Below are positions 57,551 through 64,000 of a DNA stretch of 64,000 nt, in pieces. The notes below the pieces were generated by a model. It did no database searches and had not been told where the DNA came from. It saw only the letters and a list, made by a program, of their open reading frames with translations. Each line of letters opens with the position of its first letter. Position 1 is the first letter of the stretch. Made by a program: the position numbers and the translations under genes. Origin of the DNA: Pseudomonas brassicacearum subsp. brassicacearum (GTDB taxonomy: Bacteria; Pseudomonadota; Gammaproteobacteria; Pseudomonadales; Pseudomonadaceae); assembly GCF_008801605.1 (NCBI RefSeq), contig NZ_VZPJ01000002.1, forward strand, positions 310,001-374,000, given 5' to 3'.

Positions 57551-57619
57551 GCTATCGCGGGCAAGCCTTGCTCCCACAGATTGAAATGGCCTGTGGGAGC
57601 AAGGCTTGCCCGCGATAGC
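57551..57619. repeat. REP pair in reversed (tail-to-tail) orientation
   Basis: GCTATCGCGGGCAAGCC and its complement face outward across a 13-bp spacer, the opposite orientation to the other REPINs of the window. It lies between the DUF1127 gene and the PauB-like gene, both pointing toward it. Confidence 0.88.
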
Positions 57620-57642
57620 GTTGTCAGTCGTGGTGAATTCTT

Positions 57643-58956
57643 TTAAACCAACTCTTTCAACCGATGCCACAACATCCCCAGCGCCAACAGCGGCGAGCGC
57701 AGGTGCTTGCCGCCAGGGAAGGTCATGTGCGGGACCTGGGCGAACAGATCGAAGCCGCTGCTGTGCTGCCCGCTGATGGCTTCGGCCAACAATTTGCCAG
57801 CCAGGTGCGTGGCATTCACCCCATGGCCGGAATAGGCCTGGGCGTAATACACATTAGGCTGATCCTTGAGCCGGCCGATCTGCGGTAAACGGTTGGCGCC
57901 GATGCCAATCATCCCGCCCCATTGATAATCGATTTTCACATCTGCCAGTTGCGGGAAGACCTTGAGCATCTTTGGGCGCATGTAGGCGCCGATGTCCTGT
58001 GGGTCGCGGCCGGAATAGTGACAGGCCCCGCCAAACAGCAAGCGTCGATCCGCCGAAAGCCGGTAGTAATCCAGCGCCACACGTTGATCGCAGACCGCCA
58101 TGTTCTGTGGCAACAACGCCTGCGCCTGGGCCTGGCTCAAGGGTTCGGTGGCGATGATGTAGCTGCCGGCGGGCAGCACTTTGCCGCCCAGTTGCGGATT
58201 GAGTCCATTGAGGTAAGCGTTGCAGCCCAGCACCAGCGTCTTGGCGCGGACCGAGCCCTGTTGGGTGTGCACCTTCACTTCAGGGCCGTAGTCGATACGT
58301 GTGACCGCTGATTGCTCGAACTGCCTGACCCCCAGCTGTTGCGCGGCGGCGGCTTCGCCCAGGGCCAGATTCAGCGGATGCAGATGCCCCGAGCCCATGT
58401 CGATCAACCCACCGACGTAGCGATCCGAACCCACGACGCTGTGCATTTCGTTGGCTTGCAGCAGTCGGGTCGGATGGCGATAACCCAGGCTGCGCAGTTC
58501 TTCGGCGTCTTCGGCGAAGCCTTCCAGGTCGCTGGGCTTGTTGGCGAGGTCGCAATAGCCCCAGGTGAGGTCGCACGGGATCTGGAAACGCTCGACGCGC
58601 TGTCGGACGATCTCCACGGCCTCAAGGCCCATGAGCTTCATCTGGCGCACGCCCTCGGCGCCGATGATCGGCGCAAACTGATCGAGGCCATGGCCGACGC
58701 CACGAATCAATTGGCCGCCGTTGCGCCCGCTGGCGCCCCAGCCGATCCGGTGCGCTTCCAGCAGCACCACGCTCATGCCGCGCTCGGCCAGTTCGATCGC
58801 CGTGTTCAACCCGGAGAACCCGCCGCCGACCACGCAGACATCCGCCCGCAATTCACCCTGCAGCAGCGGATGGTCCGGTTGCGGCAGGCTGCTGGCGGCG
58901 TAATAAGAGGCGGCGTGCGCGTGGCTCGGGACAGGTTGCTGAACACGGGCGTTCAT
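57643..58956 (-). CDS. pauB: FAD-dependent oxidoreductase, gamma-glutamylputrescine oxidase (PauB) type
   Basis: The 437-residue product has an N-terminal FAD motif (VCVVGGGFSGLNTAIELAERG) and the signature GWGASGRNGGQL of the DAO-family polyamine oxidases. In P. aeruginosa the PauB enzymes oxidise gamma-glutamylated polyamines; a homologue lies at the same place beside lrp. The assignment to one PauB type is not certain. Together with kauB and the PauR regulator it suggests polyamine use. Confidence 0.85.
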   Translation of the reverse strand: MNARVQQPVPSHAHAASYYAASSLPQPDHPLLQGELRADVCVVGGGFSGLNTAIELAERGMSVVLLEAHRIGWGASGRNGGQLIRGVGHGLDQFAPIIGAEGVRQMKLMGLEAVEIVRQRVERFQIPCDLTWGYCDLANKPSDLEGFAEDAEELRSLGYRHPTRLLQANEMHSVVGSDRYVGGLIDMGSGHLHPLNLALGEAAAAQQLGVRQFEQSAVTRIDYGPEVKVHTQQGSVRAKTLVLGCNAYLNGLNPQLGGKVLPAGSYIIATEPLSQAQAQALLPQNMAVCDQRVALDYYRLSADRRLLFGGACHYSGRDPQDIGAYMRPKMLKVFPQLADVKIDYQWGGMIGIGANRLPQIGRLKDQPNVYYAQAYSGHGVNATHLAGKLLAEAISGQHSSGFDLFAQVPHMTFPGGKHLRSPLLALGMLWHRLKELV

Positions 58957-59101
58957 GTGCGTAATCCTGATTTTTGTGTTTGAGAAATTTTACGGAGCAT
59001 AAGCTGGCGATTCCTTACTGGGCAACACCGGTCGGCTGGCGCTGTCTGGTGCGCGGCTTTTAAGGCAGAATCCTGGACCATCTCCCTCGGTAATCGCCTC
59101 A

Positions 59102-59455
59102 ATGAGCTGCAACAGTCAAAAAATCCGCACGCTACGCCAGCAGATTCCCTCGTTCGAGTGCGTACCGGGCTGCCATGACTGCTGTGGTCCGGTAACCACC
59201 TCGCCGGAGGAAATGGCCCGTTTGCCCCGCAAGACCCGGGCCGAACAGGACGCGGCCATGGAAGCGCTCGACTGCGTGCACCTGGGGCCCAACGGTTGCA
59301 CCGTCTACGACGAGCGCCCGCTGATCTGCCGGCTGTTCGGCACCACGGCGACCCTGCCGTGTCCCAATGGACGGCGGCCGGTGGAATTGATCCATCCGCG
59401 GGTCGAGAAGCAGATTCATGAATACATGGCCAGCACTCGTCAGGTGTTGGTCTAG
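59102..59455 (+). CDS. YkgJ-family cysteine cluster protein
   Basis: The 117-residue product has eight cysteines, including CVPGCHDCCG near residue 20, LDCVHLGPNGC, and ICRLF; the YkgJ/Fe-S-like pattern. It likely binds a metal or Fe-S cluster. Function unknown. It lies 145 bp from the divergent PauB-like gene. Confidence 0.88.
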   Translation: MSCNSQKIRTLRQQIPSFECVPGCHDCCGPVTTSPEEMARLPRKTRAEQDAAMEALDCVHLGPNGCTVYDERPLICRLFGTTATLPCPNGRRPVELIHPRVEKQIHEYMASTRQVLV

Positions 59456-59477
59456 CGGTCTGAAATACCGAGTCGCA

Positions 59478-59574
59478 GCTTTCGCGAGCAGGCTCGCTCC
59501 CACAATGGATCTCCGTTGCCCACAAGAAGGTATTCACCACCGCGCGATGTGGGAGCGAGCCTGCTCGCGAAAGC
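59478..59574. repeat. REPIN between the YkgJ-family gene and lrp
   Basis: Units GCTTTCGCGAGCAGGCTCGC and CGAGCCTGCTCGCGAAAGC face each other around about 45 bp. Confidence 0.88.
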
Positions 59575-59609
59575 GGCCGTCCAGACGACCCTTGCCTTGG
59601 AAACCGTCA

Positions 59610-60098
59610 TCAATCCGGAATCGGCAGGTTCAAGCTCTCCTTCACCTCTTCCATCACGATGTAGCTCTTGGATTCGCGCACATGGGGCAGCTTGAGCAGG
59701 ATGTCCCCCAGCAGCTTGCGGTACGAAGCCATCTCGGAAATCCGTGCTTTCACCAGATAGTCGAAGTCCCCTGACACCAGGTGACATTCCAGCACGTGAG
59801 GCAGTTTCAGCACGGCGCGTCGGAACTCTTCGAACGTGTCGCCGGACTTGTAGTCGAGGCTGATCTCGACAAACACCAGCAGGCTACCCTTCAAGTGCTG
59901 CGGATTGAGCCGGGCGTTGTAGCCCATGATGATGCCCTCGCGCTCCAGGCGCCGTACCCGCTCGGTGCAGGGCGTGGTGGAGAGGCCGACCTTTTCCCCC
60001 AGCTCAGTGAAGGAGATGCGCCCGTCCGCCTGGAGAATGCGCAGGATATTGCGGTCGATCTTGTCCAGCTCACGTTTGGTCTGGGTGTTGGTACGCAC
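59610..60098 (-). CDS. dadR: Lrp/AsnC-family regulator (DadR)
   Basis: The 162-residue product has an Lrp helix-turn-helix (RELDKIDRNILRILQADGRISFTELGEKVGLS) and a RAM ligand domain. It is nearly the same as the Lrp of P. aeruginosa that activates the divergent dadA operon in response to L-alanine. The start is GTG at 60098 with GGAGG ten bases upstream, preferred by family length; longer starts upstream are unlikely. Divergent from dadA by 155 bp, which holds the shared control region. Confidence 0.94.
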   Translation of the reverse strand: MRTNTQTKRELDKIDRNILRILQADGRISFTELGEKVGLSTTPCTERVRRLEREGIIMGYNARLNPQHLKGSLLVFVEISLDYKSGDTFEEFRRAVLKLPHVLECHLVSGDFDYLVKARISEMASYRKLLGDILLKLPHVRESKSYIVMEEVKESLNLPIPD

Positions 60099-60253
60099 AG
60101 GTGATGCGCCTCCGTGAAAAGGGTTTTTGCCGAGAATTCTCGCCAAATATAGGCGTTTATATAGTGAAAAGCACTGGCTAATCTTTTTTACACTGCGACC
60201 ATCAAAGCTATGTACAACAAACGTCAGCGGTTATCCGCGATGAGGGCATCAAC

Positions 60254-61558
60254 ATGCGCGTTCTGGTCTTGGGTAGCGGCGTCATCGGCACCGTCAGTGC
60301 TTATTATCTGGCCCGTGCCGGGTTTGAAGTGGTGGTGGTCGACCGTCAGCCGGCGCCTGCCATGGAAACCAGTTTCGCCAACGCCGGCCAGGTGTCGCCG
60401 GGTTATGCCTCGCCGTGGGCCGCGCCGGGCGTACCGCTCAAGGCCATCAAGTGGCTGCTGCAGCGCCACGCGCCGCTGGCGATCAAGGCCACTGCCGATA
60501 TTGACCAATACCTGTGGATGGCACAGATGCTGCGCAACTGCACCGCCAGCCGCTATGCCATCAACAAGGAACGCATGGTGCGCCTGTCCGAGTACAGCCG
60601 TGACTGCCTCGACGAGCTGCGCGCCGAAACCGGCATTGCCTACGAGGGCCGTAGCCTGGGGACCACCCAGCTGTTCCGCACCCAGGCCCAGCTCGATGGC
60701 GCGGCAAAAGACATCGCCGTGCTGAAAGAGTCGGGTGTGCCGTTCGAAGTACTCGACCGCGCGGGCATTGCCCGGGTTGAACCGGCCCTGGCGAATGTCA
60801 CCGACATTCTGGCCGGCGCCTTGCGCCTGCCGAACGACCAGACCGGCGACTGCCAGATGTTTACCACGCGCCTGGCGGAAATGGCCGAGAAGCTCGGTGT
60901 GCAATTCCGCTTCGGCCAGGATATCCAGCGCCTGGACTTCGCCGGTGATCGCATCAACGGTGTCTGGATCGACGGCAAGCTGGAAACCGCCGACCGCTAC
61001 GTCCTCGCCCTGGGCAGCTATTCACCGCAACTGCTCAAGCCTCTCGGGATCCGTGCTCCGGTGTATCCGCTCAAGGGCTACTCCCTGACCGTGCCGATCA
61101 CCAATCCGGCGATGGCGCCGACTTCGACCATTCTCGACGAAACCTACAAGGTCGCGATCACCCGGTTCGACAACCGCATTCGCGTGGGCGGCATGGCGGA
61201 AATCGCCGGTTTTGACCTGTCCCTCAACCCACGCCGGCGCGAAACCCTGGAGATGATCGTCAACGACCTTTATCCTCAGGGCGGCGACCTGGCCCGGGCC
61301 AGTTTCTGGACCGGCTTGCGCCCGACTACCCCGGATGGCACACCAATCGTGGGGGCCACGCCCTTCAAGAATCTGTTCCTGAACACCGGCCATGGCACCC
61401 TCGGATGGACCATGGCCTGCGGTTCCGGTCGCCTGTTGGCCGACCTGATGGCGAAGAAAAAGCCGCAGATCAGCGCCGAAGGCCTCGATATTTCCCGTTA
61501 TGGCAGCAAACACCAGGAGTCTGCAAAACATGTCAATCCAGCGCCAGCTCACCAATGA
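60254..61558 (+). CDS. dadA: D-amino acid dehydrogenase small subunit DadA
   Basis: The 434-residue product has the FAD motif [24 protein letters not shown] and the DadA blocks [19 protein letters not shown] and [18 protein letters not shown]. It oxidises D-alanine to pyruvate, feeding electrons to the respiratory chain. A TTTACA/TATGTA promoter-like pair sits at about 60187-60214. Its end overlaps the next ridA-like start by 29 bp. Confidence 0.97.
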   Translation: MRVLVLGSGVIGTVSAYYLARAGFEVVVVDRQPAPAMETSFANAGQVSPGYASPWAAPGVPLKAIKWLLQRHAPLAIKATADIDQYLWMAQMLRNCTASRYAINKERMVRLSEYSRDCLDELRAETGIAYEGRSLGTTQLFRTQAQLDGAAKDIAVLKESGVPFEVLDRAGIARVEPALANVTDILAGALRLPNDQTGDCQMFTTRLAEMAEKLGVQFRFGQDIQRLDFAGDRINGVWIDGKLETADRYVLALGSYSPQLLKPLGIRAPVYPLKGYSLTVPITNPAMAPTSTILDETYKVAITRFDNRIRVGGMAEIAGFDLSLNPRRRETLEMIVNDLYPQGGDLARASFWTGLRPTTPDGTPIVGATPFKNLFLNTGHGTLGWTMACGSGRLLADLMAKKKPQISAEGLDISRYGSKHQESAKHVNPAPAHQ

Positions 61559-61883
61559 CCGCATGAGCCAGGTTGTCGTGCACAACGGCACCGTTTACCT
61601 GGCCGGACAGGTCGGCGACGACATGAACGCCGGTATTGAACAGCAGACCCGCGAAAGCCTGGCCAATATCGAGCGCTTGCTGGACCTGGCCGGAACCGAC
61701 AAGAATCGTTTGTTATCGGTGACGATCTACTTGAAGGACATCGAGGCCCACTTCGAAGGCATGAACGCCGTCTGGGACAAATGGTTGCCCAAGGGTGTCG
61801 CCCCGGCCCGTGCCACGGTGGAAGCCAAGCTGTGCGAACCGGAGATTCTGGTGGAGCTGTCCGTCGTGGCCGCGTTGCCTTAA
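61530..61883 (+). CDS. RidA-family protein of the dad operon
   Basis: The 117-residue product is a RidA/YjgF-like protein ([39 protein letters not shown]). It likely detoxifies the imine or enamine made by DadA or the alanine racemase reaction. The ATG at 61530 has AGGAG upstream and lies inside dadA, so it is translated with it. It differs in sequence from the spoT-linked RidA. Confidence 0.93.
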   Translation: MSIQRQLTNDRMSQVVVHNGTVYLAGQVGDDMNAGIEQQTRESLANIERLLDLAGTDKNRLLSVTIYLKDIEAHFEGMNAVWDKWLPKGVAPARATVEAKLCEPEILVELSVVAALP

Positions 61884-61907
61884 ATACCGGCCCAAACGAT
61901 CCCTCTC

Positions 61908-61952
61908 CCGGTGCTGTTGGTGGTTCATGCTGTCAGCCAGCACCGGTTTTTT
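61908..61952 (+). terminator. Terminator/attenuator between the ridA-like gene and dadX
   Basis: CCGGTGCTG (61908-61916) pairs with CAGCACCGG (61938-61946), followed by six Ts. It separates dadA-ridA from dadX, which therefore may be partly uncoupled. Confidence 0.75.
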
Positions 61953-61980
61953 ATTCATGACCGCCTAGAAGCCTGCCGCC

Positions 61981-63054
61981 ATGCGTCCTGCCCGTGCCCT
62001 GATCGATCTCCAAGCCCTGCGTCACAACTACCAATTGGCCCGCGAAATCACGGGGGCCAAGGCCCTTGCGGTGATCAAGGCCGATGCCTATGGGCACGGC
62101 GCGGTGCGTTGCGCCGAGGCGCTGCAGGACACGGCGGACGGGTTCGCCGTGGCCTGCATCGAAGAAGCCCTGGAACTGCGGGCTGGTGGGATCCGAGGGC
62201 CGATCCTGCTGCTGGAGGGTTTTTTCGAGGCCAGTGAGTTGCCGTTGATCGTCGAGCACGATTTCTGGTGCGTGGTGCATTCGTTGTGGCAGCTCGAAGC
62301 GATTGAAAAAGCCGCATTGAGCCAGCCGATCACGGTCTGGCTCAAGCTCGATTCCGGTATGCACCGGGTCGGCCTGCATCCGGCGGATTACCAGGCGGCC
62401 TACCGTCGCCTGCTCGCCAGCGGCAAGGTGGCGAAGATTGTCTTGATGAGCCACTTCGCCCGTGCCGATGAACTGCACGATCCCAGCAGCACTGAGCAAC
62501 TGGCGATATTCGACAAGGCCCGCCAGGGCCTGGTGGCGCAGATCAGCCTGCGCAACTCACCGGCCGTGCTGGGTTGGCCGCAGATACCCAGCGACTGGGT
62601 GCGCCCGGGCATCATGCTCTACGGGGCCACGCCCTTTGATGAGCCCAACGCCGTCGCCTCGCGCCTGCAACCGGTGATGACCCTGGAGTCGAAGATCATC
62701 TGCGTGCGTGAATTACCCGCTGGCGAACCGGTGGGCTACGGTGCCCGTTTTGTGACCACGCAACCGACCCGGGTCGGTGTGGTCGCCATGGGGTATGCCG
62801 ACGGCTACCCACGCCAGGCGCCCACCGGTACACCGGTGCTGGTGGATGGGCAGCGCAGCCAACTGGTCGGACGGGTGTCGATGGACATGCTGTGTGTCGA
62901 CTTGACCAATGTCCCCCAGGCCGGGCTCGGCTCGACCGTGGAGTTGTGGGGCAAGAACATCCTTGCCAGCGACGTTGCCAAGGCCGCCGACACGATCCCT
63001 TATCAGATTTTCTGCAACCTGCGGCGGGTGCCACGGCTCTATTCCGGGCATTGA
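61981..63054 (+). CDS. dadX: Catabolic alanine racemase DadX
   Basis: The 357-residue product has the PLP lysine in [13 protein letters not shown] (Lys33) and the catalytic Tyr in PVGYGARF. It interconverts L- and D-alanine to feed DadA. It lies in the lrp-dadA-ridA-dadX order of P. aeruginosa. Preceded by a likely terminator. Confidence 0.96.
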   Translation: MRPARALIDLQALRHNYQLAREITGAKALAVIKADAYGHGAVRCAEALQDTADGFAVACIEEALELRAGGIRGPILLLEGFFEASELPLIVEHDFWCVVHSLWQLEAIEKAALSQPITVWLKLDSGMHRVGLHPADYQAAYRRLLASGKVAKIVLMSHFARADELHDPSSTEQLAIFDKARQGLVAQISLRNSPAVLGWPQIPSDWVRPGIMLYGATPFDEPNAVASRLQPVMTLESKIICVRELPAGEPVGYGARFVTTQPTRVGVVAMGYADGYPRQAPTGTPVLVDGQRSQLVGRVSMDMLCVDLTNVPQAGLGSTVELWGKNILASDVAKAADTIPYQIFCNLRRVPRLYSGH

Positions 63055-63182
63055 CGCGCGGCGTCAGCTACCGAAAGTCGCTTCACCGAACAGGATTCGG
63101 GTCAAAGTGTTGTAAATACTGAACGCTGTCGCCATGATAACGCTCACTTTCCTCACAACCTGATTCCCTGGAGGCTCCAGCA

Positions 63183-63731
63183 TTGGACGTCGGTGAACGA
63201 CTGCAATCCATTCGTAAACTCAAAGGCCTTTCCCAGCGTGAGCTCGCCAAGCGCGCGGGTGTCACCAACAGCACTATTTCGATGATCGAGAAGAACAGCG
63301 TCAGCCCCTCGATCAGCTCGCTGCGTAAGGTCCTTGGCGGGATTCCCATGTCCATGGTCGAGTTTTTCTCCGAAGAAATCCTTCAGGAGAAACCGACTCA
63401 GATCGTCTATAAAGCCAACGAACTGATCGACATCTCCGACGGCGCCGTGACCATGAAGCTGGTGGGCAGGGCACACCCGAGCCGGGCGATTGCCTTCCTC
63501 AACGAAATCTATCCGCCTGGCGCCGACACCGGTGAAGAGATGCTCACCCATGAGGGCGAGGAAACCGGGATCCTGGTGGAAGGGCGGCTGGAACTGGTGG
63601 TCGGTGTCGAAACCTTCGTGCTCGAAGCCGGCGACAGCTACTATTTCGAAAGCACCAAGCCCCACCGTTTCCGTAATCCGTTCGACGTGCCGGCGCGACT
63701 GATCAGCGCAGCCACACCGGCCAATTTCTAG
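63183..63731 (+). CDS. pauR: XRE-cupin regulator of the PauR/PuuR type
   Basis: The 182-residue product has an XRE helix-turn-helix (IRKLKGLSQRELAKRAGVTNSTISMIEKNSVSPS) and a C-terminal cupin domain (about 105-180). It matches the P. aeruginosa PauR, the polyamine-responsive repressor of pau and kauB genes. The start is TTG with GGAGG eight bases ahead. It is placed just after dadX, away from its likely target kauB in the same window. Confidence 0.92.
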   Translation: MDVGERLQSIRKLKGLSQRELAKRAGVTNSTISMIEKNSVSPSISSLRKVLGGIPMSMVEFFSEEILQEKPTQIVYKANELIDISDGAVTMKLVGRAHPSRAIAFLNEIYPPGADTGEEMLTHEGEETGILVEGRLELVVGVETFVLEAGDSYYFESTKPHRFRNPFDVPARLISAATPANF

Positions 63732-63902
63732 AAAAAGCGGCGCCGGCCCCGCACGGCAAAGGCGCCCAGGGAACGAGTCGTCACTGCAAACAAGACCCTT
63801 GCGACTTTGGGGTTGTTTCAGTGTGACGGGCTTACCGCTATACTTGCGCCCGCCTGCAAACCGTGGCCGCAGGCGTGACTAGCCACCATTGAGGGTGTAC
63901 GC

Positions 63903-64000
63903 GTGAACCTAATTATGAAAATGCTGGCTGCACCAGCAACCGTATTGGCCCTATGGGCAGTCAGTGCCCAAGCGGCGACCACCGACGAAATCGCCAAGCG
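63903..64000 (+). CDS. Probable cytochrome c5 (N-terminal fragment)
   Basis: The right edge cuts this gene after 32 codons. The visible part is a signal peptide (KMLAAPATVLALWAVSAQAA) then TTDEIAKR. P. aeruginosa has cycB, a cytochrome c5, directly after pauR, which supports the call; the heme motif lies outside the window. The GTG at 63903 has GAGG upstream; an ATG at 63915 is also possible. Confidence 0.65.
   Translation, partial: MNLIMKMLAAPATVLALWAVSAQAATTDEIAK

Noticed and set aside
60212..60222. ACAACAAAC upstream of dadA considered as a Crc/Hfq site
   Set aside because: Only a partial fit to the AANAANAA pattern and about 32 bases before the start codon.

Overview
The window is a high-GC gammaproteobacterial chromosome segment from the Pseudomonas fluorescens group. 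The basis is the gene content and order (crc-pyrE, dut-algC-argB, lrp-dadA-ridA-dadX-pauR), the proteins closely resembling P. aeruginosa equivalents, and the many GTGGGAGCGAGC-type REP palindromes. No tRNA, rRNA, CRISPR array, insertion sequence or phage structural gene was seen.

Region 1 (1-23.25 kb) is a type VI secretion (T6SS) locus of the P. aeruginosa HSI-I type, in two divergent arms. The leftward arm reads tssA-tssB-tssC-hcp-effector-immunity lipoprotein-tssE-tssF, with tssF cut by the window edge. The rightward arm reads tagH(fha)-tssJ-tssK-tssL-tssM-tagF-pppA-ppkA-tagT-tagS-tagR-tagQ. It therefore carries the sheath (TssBC), tube (Hcp), baseplate parts (TssE, F, K), membrane complex (TssJLM) and the complete threonine-phosphorylation control module (TagQRST, PpkA, PppA, Fha, plus TagF). 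In P. aeruginosa tagJ lies between hcp and tssE; here that slot holds a Tae4-like peptidoglycan amidase and a small lipoprotein that is probably its immunity protein.

Region 2 (23.25-25.3 kb) is rich in repeats: a REPIN, a long structured intergenic element, and two other inverted-repeat families. It also has a DUF6124-type small gene whose leader looks like a C4-type antisense RNA: a three-way-junction RNA whose two unpaired segments are complementary to sites both upstream and just ahead of the start codon. This leader and the amidase pair are the most interesting finds.

Region 3 (25.3-43 kb) is housekeeping and stress genes: an HDOD protein, recG and oxyR in one leftward unit; tonB-exbD-exbB; an SDR-family epimerase; a DMT exporter; a lipoprotein; ridA, spoT and rpoZ; gmk and yicC; rph; a small membrane protein; crc and pyrE.

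Region 4 (43-51 kb) has argB, algC, dut and coaBC leftward, radC, an orphan peptide-binding protein, and rpmB-rpmG (L28, L33).

Region 5 (51-64 kb) is a polyamine and D-alanine catabolic island: a KauB-type aldehyde dehydrogenase, an MFS permease, a phospholipase-D-like lipoprotein, a MocR regulator divergent from a DUF1127 gene, a PauB-type FAD oxidase, a YkgJ-family protein, Lrp/DadR, dadA, ridA, dadX, a PauR-type regulator, and the start of a probable cytochrome c5 gene. REPINs sit mostly at operon ends, with one inside the tssC-hcp gap.
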